Origin: Kineococcus gynurae
Lineage (GTDB): Bacteria > Actinomycetota > Actinomycetes > Actinomycetales > Kineococcaceae
Direction: 5' to 3' (one strand)
DNA length: 64,000 nt
Assembly (NCBI RefSeq): GCF_050871315.1
Contig: NZ_JBJLRE010000024.1
Each line of letters starts with the position of its first letter. The first letter of the stretch is position 1. The position numbers were made by a program, and so were the translations under genes. Below the pieces are notes generated by a model. It made no database searches. It was not told the DNA's origin and worked only from the letters and a program-made list of their open reading frames with translations. Positions 57,029-64,000 of the stretch are shown here, in pieces.

Positions 57029-59275
57029 TCAGGCGTCGGACGCGGTCTCGGCCTCGGCGGAGGTGGCCTCCGCCGCGTCCTCGGCCACGACCGGGATCAG
57101 GGACAGCTTGCCGCGCGGGTCGATCTCGGCGATCTCGACCTGCAGCTTCTGCCCCACCGAGACGACGTCGTCGACGTTGTCGACGCGCTTGCCCCCGGAC
57201 AGCTTGCGCAGCTGCGAGATGTGCAGCAGGCCGTCCTTGCCCGGCAGCAGCGAGACGAACGCCCCGAAGGTCGTCGTCTTCACGACGGTGCCCAGGTAGC
57301 GCTCGCCGACCTCGGGCATCGTCGGGTTGGCGATGGCGTTGACCGCGGCGCGGGCCGCCTCCGCCGAGGGACCGTCGACGGCCCCGATGAACACCGTGCC
57401 GTCGTCCTCGATGGAGATGTCGGCGCCGGTGTCCTCCTGGATCTGGTTGATCATCTTGCCCTTGGGCCCGATGACCTCGCCGATCTTGTCGACCGGGACC
57501 TTCACCGTGATGATCCGCGGCGCGGTGGGCGACATCTCGTCAGGGGCGTCGATGGCCTCGGCCATGACGTCGAGGATGTGCAGCCGCGCGTTGCGGGCCT
57601 GGGTCAGCGCACCGGCCAGGACCGAGGCGGGGATCCCGTCGAGCTTGGTGTCGAGCTGGATCGCGGTGACGAACTCCTTGGTCCCGGCGACCTTGAAGTC
57701 CATGTCCCCGAACGCGTCCTCGGCGCCGAGGATGTCGGTGAGGGCCGCGTAGCGGGTCTCACCGTCGACGGTGTCGGAGACGAGGCCCATGGCGATGCCG
57801 GCGACGGGGGCGCGCAACGGCACACCCGCGTTCAGCAGCGACAGGGTCGAGGCGCAGACCGAACCCATCGAGGTGGACCCGTTGGAGCTCAGCGCCTCCG
57901 ACACCTGGCGGATCGCGTAGGGGAACTCCTCGCGGGCCGGCAGGACCGGGACGAGGGCGCGCTCGGCGAGGGCCCCGTGCCCGATCTCACGACGCTTGGG
58001 CGAACCCACGCGACCGGTCTCGCCGGTGGAGTACGGCGGGAAGTTGTAGTTGTGCATGTAGCGCTTCTTGGTCACCGGGGAGAGGGTGTCCAGCTGCTGC
58101 TCCATGCGCAGCATGTTCAGCGTGGTGACCCCGAGGATCTGGGTCTCGCCGCGCTCGAACAGGGCGGAACCGTGCACCCGCGGCAGCACCTCGACCTCGG
58201 CCGAGAGCGTGCGGATGTCGGCCAGGCCACGACCGTCGATGCGGACGGAGTCGGTGAGGATGCGCTGACGGATCAGCTGCTTCTGGACCGAGCGGTAGGC
58301 CGCGGAGATCTCCTTGTCGCGACCCTCGAAGGACTCGGCCAGCTGGGCGCGGACCTCGGCCTTGATCTCGTCGATCCGGTCCTCGCGCTCGGTCTTGCCC
58401 GCGATCTGCAGGGCGGCGCGGAGGTTGTCGGTGGCCGCGGCGGCGACGGCCTCGTAGGCGTCGTCGGCGTAGTCGGGGAACACCGGGAAGTCGGCGGTCG
58501 GCTTGGCCGCGGTGGCCGCGACCTGGGCCTGCGCCTCGACCAGCTTGGCGATGTGCGGCTTGGCGGCCTCGAGCCCGGCGGCCACGACCTCCTCGGTGGG
58601 AGCGGTCGCGCCGGTCTCCTTGATGAGGTTCCAGGAGTTCTCGGTGGCCTCGGCCTCGACCATCATGATCGCGACGTCGGTGGAGCCGTCGGCGGCGGTG
58701 ACGACCCGGCCGGCGACGACCATGTCGAAGACGGCGCGCTCGAGCTCGGAGTAGCGCGGGAAGGCCACCCACTGCCCGTCGATGAGGGCGATGCGCACCC
58801 CGCCGATGGGGCCGGAGAACGGCAGACCGGCCAGCTGGGTGGAGAGCGAGGCGGCGTTGATGGCGACGACGTCGTAGGCGTCGTCGGGGTGGATCGCCAT
58901 GACGGAGACGACGACCTGGACCTCGTTGCGCAGCCCCTTGACGAAGCTCGGGCGCAGCGGGCGGTCGATCAGGCGGCAGGTGAGGATCGCCTCGGTCGAG
59001 GGGCGACCCTCGCGGCGGAAGAACGAGCCGGGGATCTTGCCGGCCGCGTAGCTGCGCTCCTCGACGTCCACCGTCAGGGGGAAGAAGTCGAAGTGGTCCT
59101 TGGGGGACTTGCCGGCCGAGGTGGCGCTCAGCAGGAAGGTCTCGCCGTCGAGGTAGACCGAGGCGGAGCCGGCGGCCTGCTTGGCGAGACGACCGGTCTC
59201 GAACCGGATGGTGCGGGTGCCGAACGAGCCGTTGTCGAGGACGGCTTCGGCGGCGGTGATCTCGGGACCCTCCAC
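57029..59275 (-). CDS. pnp: Polyribonucleotide nucleotidyltransferase (PNPase)
   Basis: Phosphorolytic 3'-to-5' exoribonuclease, also making ppGpp in some actinobacteria, 748 aa. Two RNase PH-like halves (about 10-230 and 330-560) with the active-site signature GRGLADIRTLSAEV and FPPYSTGETGRVG; the KH domain (IITVKVPVDKIGEVIGPKGK) is at about 595-650 and the S1 domain (VGERYLGTVVKTTTFGAFVS) at about 655-720; a Glu/Ala-rich end. The GTG at 59275 is chosen because AAGGAGGA precedes it at ideal spacing; an ATG 15 bases upstream is the SD-containing sequence itself. It follows rpsO, with a terminator between (59502-59544). Confidence 0.97.
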   Translation of the reverse strand: MEGPEITAAEAVLDNGSFGTRTIRFETGRLAKQAAGSASVYLDGETFLLSATSAGKSPKDHFDFFPLTVDVEERSYAAGKIPGSFFRREGRPSTEAILTCRLIDRPLRPSFVKGLRNEVQVVVSVMAIHPDDAYDVVAINAASLSTQLAGLPFSGPIGGVRIALIDGQWVAFPRYSELERAVFDMVVAGRVVTAADGSTDVAIMMVEAEATENSWNLIKETGATAPTEEVVAAGLEAAKPHIAKLVEAQAQVAATAAKPTADFPVFPDYADDAYEAVAAAATDNLRAALQIAGKTEREDRIDEIKAEVRAQLAESFEGRDKEISAAYRSVQKQLIRQRILTDSVRIDGRGLADIRTLSAEVEVLPRVHGSALFERGETQILGVTTLNMLRMEQQLDTLSPVTKKRYMHNYNFPPYSTGETGRVGSPKRREIGHGALAERALVPVLPAREEFPYAIRQVSEALSSNGSTSMGSVCASTLSLLNAGVPLRAPVAGIAMGLVSDTVDGETRYAALTDILGAEDAFGDMDFKVAGTKEFVTAIQLDTKLDGIPASVLAGALTQARNARLHILDVMAEAIDAPDEMSPTAPRIITVKVPVDKIGEVIGPKGKMINQIQEDTGADISIEDDGTVFIGAVDGPSAEAARAAVNAIANPTMPEVGERYLGTVVKTTTFGAFVSLLPGKDGLLHISQLRKLSGGKRVDNVDDVVSVGQKLQVEIAEIDPRGKLSLIPVVAEDAAEATSAEAETASDA

Positions 59276-59501
59276 GGGTTCCTCCTTCATGATCGATGGA
59301 CGGACGGCGCGGCACCGCCCACGGGGGGCGGCGGCGGGTTCCGGCCTTCGATCGAGGCCCACGGCCACCCCGCTCGGGGGGTCCGGAGGCCACTACCGAG
59401 GACCGGGCGACCCAGCGCGCGGTTCCGCATGTGGTGACGGACGACGGACGCCTGATCGACGTCCGGTCACGGAGGAGTCTGCTACGACCCGTCCGTGGAA
59501 G

Positions 59502-59544
59502 TGGCACAGGGGCGGTCCCGAGTGTCGGGACCGCCCCTGTGCCA
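59502..59544 (-). terminator. Terminator between rpsO and pnp
   Basis: A perfect 19-bp stem (59502-59520 with 59526-59544) with a 5-base loop begins 17 bases beyond the rpsO stop. In other bacteria rpsO-pnp are partly co-transcribed with RNase III processing in this gap, so this stem could also be a processing site. The gap 59291-59561 has no gene. Confidence 0.8.
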
Positions 59545-59561
59545 GCCCCTGAGCGGCGTGC

Positions 59562-59831
59562 TCAGCGGCGGATGCCGAGCCGCTCGATGATCGAGCGGTA
59601 GCGGTTGATGTCCTTCTTGGCCATGTACTGCAGCAGGCGACGGCGCTGGCCGACGAGCAGCAGCAGGCCACGACGGCTGTGGTGGTCGTGCTGGTGCATC
59701 TTCAGGTGCTCCGTGAGGTCACGGATGCGCTGGGTCAGCATCGCGACCTGGACCTCGGGCGAACCGGTGTCGCTCTCACTGGTCCCGTACTCGGCCATGA
59801 TCTTCTTCTTGACGTCAGCGTCGAGGGGCAC
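59562..59831 (-). CDS. rpsO: 30S ribosomal protein S15
   Basis: Primary rRNA-binding protein of the 30S subunit, 89 aa, the universal length. Sequence runs PLDADVKKKIMAEYGTSESD at the start, HLKMHQHDHHSRRGLLLLVG (about 41-60, the rRNA-contacting HDHHSRRGL), and ends in IIERLGIRR. GTG start with AGGAG upstream. A TAGCCT at 59919-59924 on the minus strand, about 90 bases before the start, may be the -10 box, giving a leader that could serve autoregulation, as S15 does in E. coli. Classic position before pnp. Confidence 0.97.
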   Translation of the reverse strand: MPLDADVKKKIMAEYGTSESDTGSPEVQVAMLTQRIRDLTEHLKMHQHDHHSRRGLLLLVGQRRRLLQYMAKKDINRYRSIIERLGIRR

Positions 59832-59952
59832 TGTTCACTCCTGGTCTCGTTGCGCGGTGCTCCGGGGCTGGTTCACCCGGGCTCTCTCGTGTCCGCGGCC
59901 GTTCGAACGGCGTCTGCCAGGCTACCAGGCCCGGTCGGGCCCCCTGCGCGGG

Positions 59953-60966
59953 TCAGGCTCCCCCGGGCGTCCCGGCGCCGGGCAGGCCCAGCAGCTCCCG
60001 GCACCGCTGCACGTCCAGCGCCATCTGCTCGACCAGGGCCTCGATGCCGTCGAAACGCAGGGTGGGGCGCAGCATCTCGACGAACTCGACCGCGACCTGC
60101 TCGCCGTAGAGGTCCAGGCCGGTGCGGTCGATGCAGTAGGCCTCGACCCGGCGCTCCAGACCGTCGAACGTCGGGTTGGTGCCGACCGAGATCGCCGCGG
60201 CCAGCCGTCGCCCGCCCTCGGCGCCGGGACGCTCGTCCAGCCGCTCCAACCACCCCGCGTAGACGCCGTCGGCGGGCACGTGCCCGGCCTGCTCGGCCGC
60301 CGCGGTCGAGAGGTTCGCCGTCGGGTAGCCGAGCTCACGACCGCGGTGGTCGCCGTGCACGACCGTGGAGACGACCCGGTGCGGGTGCCCGAGGATCTCG
60401 GCGGCGCGGCGCACGTCGCCGGTGGCCAGGGCCTCGCGCACGGCGGTCGAGGAGAAACGGGGCAGTCCCGACTCCGCCTCGCTGCGGTCGTCCTCGCCCT
60501 GGTCGTCCAGCACGAGGACCTCGAAACCGAGCGCGGACCCGAGGTCGCGCAGGGTCTGCAGGTCCCCGGCGTTGCGGTGCCCGAACCGGATGTCGCGTCC
60601 CACCACCACCGCGCGGGCCCGCAGCGTCTCGACGAACACCTCGCGCACGAAGCGTTCCGGGCTCCAGGTGGCCAGTTCGGGGGTGAACTCCAGGACCAGG
60701 GTCGCGTCGAGCCCCTGCTGGTCCATGAGGTCCAGGCGGTGCTCCAGACCGGCGATGACGACGGGCGCCCGGTCGGGGAAGAGCACCTGCAGCGGGTGCG
60801 GGTCGAACGTGACGGCGATGGCCGCGCAGTCGCGCTCGCGGGCCGCGGCGACCACCTGCTGCAGCACCGCGGCATGACCGCGGTGCACCCCGTCGAAGTT
60901 GCCGATCGTCACGACCGAGGGACCGGCGTGGTCCCCGACGGCCTTCAGGCCCTGCCACCGTTGCAC
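59953..60966 (-). CDS. ribF: Bifunctional riboflavin kinase/FAD synthetase
   Basis: Makes FMN and then FAD, 337 aa. The N-terminal adenylyltransferase domain has the nucleotide motif VVTIGNFDGVHRGH (18-31) and a second VTFDPHPLQVLFP (about 52-64); the RISSTxVR-like motif is FSSTAVREAL. The C-terminal riboflavin-kinase domain (about 200-330) has HGDHRGRELGYPTANLSTAA (kinase loop G-x-PTAN) and AISVGTNPTFDG. GTG start; no Shine-Dalgarno and CACAGT lies 6 bases upstream, so it may be leaderless. There is no FMN riboswitch. Located next to rpsO, as in most actinobacteria. Confidence 0.96.
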   Translation of the reverse strand: MQRWQGLKAVGDHAGPSVVTIGNFDGVHRGHAAVLQQVVAAARERDCAAIAVTFDPHPLQVLFPDRAPVVIAGLEHRLDLMDQQGLDATLVLEFTPELATWSPERFVREVFVETLRARAVVVGRDIRFGHRNAGDLQTLRDLGSALGFEVLVLDDQGEDDRSEAESGLPRFSSTAVREALATGDVRRAAEILGHPHRVVSTVVHGDHRGRELGYPTANLSTAAAEQAGHVPADGVYAGWLERLDERPGAEGGRRLAAAISVGTNPTFDGLERRVEAYCIDRTGLDLYGEQVAVEFVEMLRPTLRFDGIEALVEQMALDVQRCRELLGLPGAGTPGGA

Positions 60967-61068
60967 GCCCCCACTGTGCCACCAGGGGTGGAGGACTACG
61001 GTCGTCACCACCCGCAGCACCACCCGCAGGAGCACCCGATCAGGGTCACCGCCCGCCCCGGAGGAACC

Positions 61069-62769
61069 GTGAGCAGCAGCACCCCCGTCGACCCGACCGG
61101 CACCGCCGCCTTCGCCGCGCTGCAGACGCACCACGCGGAGGTCCGTCCGGACCTGCGTGCCTGGTTCGCCGCCGACCCGCAGCGCGCCGAACGGTTCACG
61201 TTCGACGCGGCCGACCTGCACGTCGACCTGTCCAAGAACCTCGTCACCGAGGAGACGGTGCGCCTGCTGCTGCAGCTGGCCGAGGAGACCCGGGTCGCCG
61301 ACCGGCTGGCGGCCATGTTCGCGGGCGAGCACATCAACACCACCGAGGACCGTGCCGTCCTGCACACCGCGCTGCGCCGCCCGGCGGGGACGACGCCGGC
61401 CCTGACCGTCGACGGGCAGGACGTCGACACCGACGTGCAGGCCGAGCTGACGAAGATGTACGCCTTCGCCGAGAAGGTGCGTTCCGGGGAGTGGACGGGC
61501 GTCACCGGCAAGCGCATCGAGACCGTCGTCAACATCGGGATCGGCGGTTCCGACCTCGGCCCGGTCATGGTCTACGAGGCCCTGCAGCCCTACGTGCAGG
61601 AGGGGTTGTCCTGCCGGTTCGTCTCCAACATCGACCCGACCGACGTGGCCGAGAAGACCCGTGGGCTGGACCCCGAGACCACGCTGTTCATCGTGGCCTC
61701 CAAGACGTTCGGGACGCTGGAGACCCTCACCAACGCCCGGCTGGCCCGGACGTGGCTCTGGGAGCGGCTGTCGGCGGCCGGCGCGCTGGCCGACGACGAC
61801 GAGGCCCGCCGCGGGGCCGTGGCCAAGCACTTCGTCGCGGTCTCCACCGCGCTGGACAAGGTCGAGGCGTTCGGCATCGACCCGGCCAACGCGTTCGGGT
61901 TCTGGGACTGGGTCGGCGGGCGGTACTCGGTCGACTCGACGATCGGCACCTCGCTCGCGATCGCCGTCGGGCCGGAGCGGTTCACGGAGTTCCTGGCGGG
62001 TTTCCACGCGATCGACGAGCACACCCGCACGACGCCGTTCGAGCGCAACGTCCCCGTCCTCATGGGGCTGCTGAACGTGTTCTACGTCAACGTGGTCGGG
62101 GCCCACACGCACGCCGTGCTGCCCTACGCGCAGTACCTGCACCGGTTCCCGGCCTACCTGCAGCAGCTGACGATGGAGTCCAACGGCAAGTCGGTGCGCT
62201 GGGACGGTTCCCCGGTCACCCACGAGACCGGCGAGGTGTTCTGGGGCGAACCCGGCACCAACGGCCAGCACGCGTTCTACCAGCTGATCCACCAGGGCAC
62301 CCGGATCATCCCGGCCGACTTCATCGCGGTCGCGACGCCGGCCCACCCGCTGGTCGACGGCGACGGCGGGGACGCCGACGTGCACGCGTTGTTCATGGCG
62401 AACTACTTCGCCCAGACCAAGGCGCTCGCATTCGGCAAGACCGCCGAGGAGGTGCGCGCCGAGGGCACCGCCGAGGAGATCGTCCCGGCCCGGGTGTTCT
62501 CCGGGAATCGCCCGACCACCTCGATCCTGGCCCCCGCCCTGACCCCGTCGGTGGTGGGTCAGCTCATCGCCCTGTACGAGCACATCACCTTCGTCCAGGG
62601 CGCGGTCTGGGGCATCGACTCCTTCGACCAGTGGGGCGTGGAGCTCGGCAAGAAGCTCGCCCTGGAGATCGCCCCGGCCCTCACCGGCGACGCCGACGCC
62701 CTGGCGGATCAGGACCCCTCCACCGGCGCCCTGATCCGCCACTACCTGCAGCGCCGCGCCACCGCCTGA
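61069..62769 (+). CDS. pgi: Glucose-6-phosphate isomerase
   Basis: Interconverts glucose-6-phosphate and fructose-6-phosphate, 566 aa. Signature motifs: VNIGIGGSDLGPVM (about 150-163), FIVASKTFGTLETLTNARL (about 205-223), and the C-terminal WGIDSFDQWGVELGKKLALE (about 514-533; Lys of PGI signature 2). The active Glu lies in GRYSVDSTIG region (about 285). GTG start with GGAGGAACC. It is transcribed away from ribF, with a 102-base divergent gap; it converges with the SorC gene across repeat-rich DNA. It links to the sugar locus only metabolically. Confidence 0.97.
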   Translation: MSSSTPVDPTGTAAFAALQTHHAEVRPDLRAWFAADPQRAERFTFDAADLHVDLSKNLVTEETVRLLLQLAEETRVADRLAAMFAGEHINTTEDRAVLHTALRRPAGTTPALTVDGQDVDTDVQAELTKMYAFAEKVRSGEWTGVTGKRIETVVNIGIGGSDLGPVMVYEALQPYVQEGLSCRFVSNIDPTDVAEKTRGLDPETTLFIVASKTFGTLETLTNARLARTWLWERLSAAGALADDDEARRGAVAKHFVAVSTALDKVEAFGIDPANAFGFWDWVGGRYSVDSTIGTSLAIAVGPERFTEFLAGFHAIDEHTRTTPFERNVPVLMGLLNVFYVNVVGAHTHAVLPYAQYLHRFPAYLQQLTMESNGKSVRWDGSPVTHETGEVFWGEPGTNGQHAFYQLIHQGTRIIPADFIAVATPAHPLVDGDGGDADVHALFMANYFAQTKALAFGKTAEEVRAEGTAEEIVPARVFSGNRPTTSILAPALTPSVVGQLIALYEHITFVQGAVWGIDSFDQWGVELGKKLALEIAPALTGDADALADQDPSTGALIRHYLQRRATA

Positions 62770-62780
62770 CCCCCATCCCT

Positions 62781-62866
62781 CCGTGATCAAGGAATGAGTG
62801 GTCTCCCACCCCACCCCGCCCTCCCGTGATCAAGGAATCCGAACCCCGGAATTCCTTGATCACGGG
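62781..62866. repeat. Direct and inverted repeat of a 15-base word between convergent genes
   Basis: CCGTGATCAAGGAAT occurs at 62781-62795 and 62824-62838 and, inverted, at 62851-62865. The last two form a 16-bp perfect stem (62823-62838 with 62851-62866), a bidirectional terminator between pgi and the SorC gene. Confidence 0.85.
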
Positions 62867-62928
62867 GGCGGGTCGGGTGGGGTGGGGCGGGTCGTGTGTG
62901 CGCGGGAGGGGTGGGGCGGGGAGGACGG

Positions 62929-63861
62929 TCAGTCCTCCAGGATGCGGCGGGCGAGGTAGGCGTCGGTGACGAGCGAGCCGAGCAGACCCGCCCGGAGCAG
63001 GGCGCGCACGGCCTCGGTCTTGCCCGCCCCGCCGGCGACCGCGATGACGTCGGGGACGGCCCGCAGCTGGGCCTCGGTGATGCCGATGCGGCGCTCGTCC
63101 AGGCCCGTGACCCGACGGCCCCGGGCGTCGTAGAGCAGGGCGCAGGTCTCGCCGACGACCCCCCGGGCGGCGAGCTTCTCCGTCGCGGCCGGCCCGATCA
63201 ACGGCGGGATCTGCGACAGCCCGCCCCCCTCCCCCACCGGCCACGCGCCCACCGCGACGACGGCCTTCGTGACCCGCGGGTACTGCTCCAGCGTGGCGCG
63301 GATGGAGTCGTGCTGCTGCAGGGCCGTCGCGGTCCGGCGGTCGGCCACCACGATCGGGGCGAAGACCGGGTGCGTCGTCCCGCCGCCGTTGGCCTCGGCG
63401 ACCGTGCGGACGATGTCGACCGAGGTCCGCCCGAGCTGACCGCCCATCCCGGTGAGCTGCACGACCTCGCACCGGGCGATCCCCCGGAGGTGCCCGGTCA
63501 TCGCGAGCAGGGTCCGCCCGCAGTCCAGCCCGAGGACGTCGTCGGCGGTGACGATCTCGGCCAGGAGCTCCCCGGCCACCTGCCCCAGGGCCTCGGCGAC
63601 GCCGACGTCGTCGGCGGTCGGGACCACGAGGGCGCGCCGCAGGTCGTAGGTCTCGCGCAGCCGCTCGGACAGCTCGTAGTCGATGCCCGCCGGGGCGCTG
63701 ATCCGGATCGTGACGATGCCGGCCTCCTGCGCCGCGGCCAGCAACCGACTGATCTTGAACCGGGAGACGCCGCGCTCCCGGGCCAGGTCGACGCGCGAGA
63801 CCCCTTCGACGTAGTGCCGACGAGCCACGGCGACCATCGTGGCCACCTCTTCTGGACCCAT
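62929..63861 (-). CDS. SorC-family sugar-responsive regulator
   Basis: A 310-aa regulator of the SorC/DeoR-type family. The N-terminal HTH is at about 22-42 (SRVDLARERGVSRFKISRLL) and the sugar-phosphate-binding domain (about 60-310) follows, with the glycine-rich QLTGMGGQLG (about 137-146), CALLYDARGRRVTGLDERRI (phosphate loop) and VIAVAGGAGKTEAVRALLRA near the C-terminus. These sense phosphorylated sugars or polyols. The ATG at 63861 has no Shine-Dalgarno but TCAGAT 6 bases upstream, so it may be leaderless; the open frame extends to a TTG with no support. A palindrome on the promoter suggests autoregulation. Target genes may be to the right, outside the window. Confidence 0.9.
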   Translation of the reverse strand: MGPEEVATMVAVARRHYVEGVSRVDLARERGVSRFKISRLLAAAQEAGIVTIRISAPAGIDYELSERLRETYDLRRALVVPTADDVGVAEALGQVAGELLAEIVTADDVLGLDCGRTLLAMTGHLRGIARCEVVQLTGMGGQLGRTSVDIVRTVAEANGGGTTHPVFAPIVVADRRTATALQQHDSIRATLEQYPRVTKAVVAVGAWPVGEGGGLSQIPPLIGPAATEKLAARGVVGETCALLYDARGRRVTGLDERRIGITEAQLRAVPDVIAVAGGAGKTEAVRALLRAGLLGSLVTDAYLARRILED

Positions 63862-63897
63862 CTGCACATCTGAGCAGAGGGATTGACGAAGGTGCAA
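63862..63897 (-). promoter_or_regulatory. SorC promoter with overlapping palindromic operator
   Basis: On the minus strand: TTGCAC (63897-63892), 18 bases, TCAGAT (63873-63868), 6 bases, ATG. The 16-base palindrome CTGCTCAGATGTGCAG (63877-63862) has 12 of 16 symmetric positions and covers the -10 and start region, ideal for autorepression. Confidence 0.58.
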
Positions 63898-64000
63898 GGC
63901 GTTCGCAGGATCGGGGCCGACGCGAGGGAGCGGAGGCCGACGTGGGCGAGAGTGCCGGGACGACGATGAGGGGCGCGGGACGCGCCCCGGACGGGGTGGT

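Noticed and set aside
59832..60966. FMN riboswitch before ribF
   Set aside because: The ribF start is preceded by only about 100 bases shared with the divergent pgi gene, and no FMN aptamer pattern is visible.
63898..64000. Start of a further plus-strand gene at about 63967 (ATGAGGGGC)
   Set aside because: Only about 11 codons fit before the window ends and there is no clear Shine-Dalgarno or -10 box; not supportable.

Overview
This 64 kb window is very GC-rich chromosomal DNA. It has tightly packed genes, many GTG starts, many 4-base start/stop overlaps, and a gene order typical of Actinobacteria. Read on the minus strand from right to left, the backbone is ribF, rpsO, pnp, an M16 protease, dapB, dapA, rnj, ftsK, an NYN-domain gene, rimO, pgsA, a cinA-type gene, clgR, a DUF3046 gene, recA and recX, with gluC-gluD beyond. 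A Kineococcus-like or related soil actinobacterium fits (very high GC, Mn-catalase, envelope-stress genes), but the genus is an inference from style and not from a search. I see no rRNA, tRNA, IS element, phage or CRISPR array.

Layout. 0-2 kb: two amino-acid ABC permeases, preceded by an extraordinary C homopolymer. 2-4 kb: recA-recX with a LexA-type box upstream. 4.3-17.8 kb: accessory genes, namely an SMP-30-like hydrolase, a CPA1 antiporter, a DinB-like protein, and a LacI-controlled sugar locus (binding protein, two permeases, small membrane protein, GH13, GH32), then two DUF21/CBS membrane proteins. 18-24 kb: DUF3046, the giant helicase Lhr and Nei2. 24-31 kb: clgR, cinA, pgsA, rimO, NYN, ftsK. 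31-36.5 kb: a stress block of one multi-pass membrane protein, three small envelope proteins, a Mn-catalase and an anchored Asp/His-tailed protein. 36.7-39.3 kb: rnj-dapA.

39.6-54.3 kb is the second large accessory block: a HAD phosphatase; a coupled pair encoding a 3-dehydroshikimate dehydratase/HPPD-like fusion and a PLP enzyme; a seven-gene-product minus-strand run (oligopeptide-type binding protein, two permeases, fused double ATPase, CocE-type hydrolase, TetR regulator); an unknown protein; and an Old Yellow Enzyme-type oxidoreductase lacking one expected iron-sulfur ligand. 54.4-64 kb returns to the backbone (dapB, M16, pnp, rpsO, ribF), then pgi and a SorC-type regulator with a palindrome on its promoter.

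The most useful unannotated signals are: a repeated TANNNT box 6-7 bases before start codons with no Shine-Dalgarno (leaderless transcripts); a 19-bp tandem duplication that broke an lhr/nei2 overlap; a 14-bp tandem array crossing the ftsK stop; several very long perfect hairpins; an SD-covering hairpin before the GH32 gene; and three accessory blocks inserted at consistent joints of a conserved gene order. I did not find a clearly new defence or mobile system.
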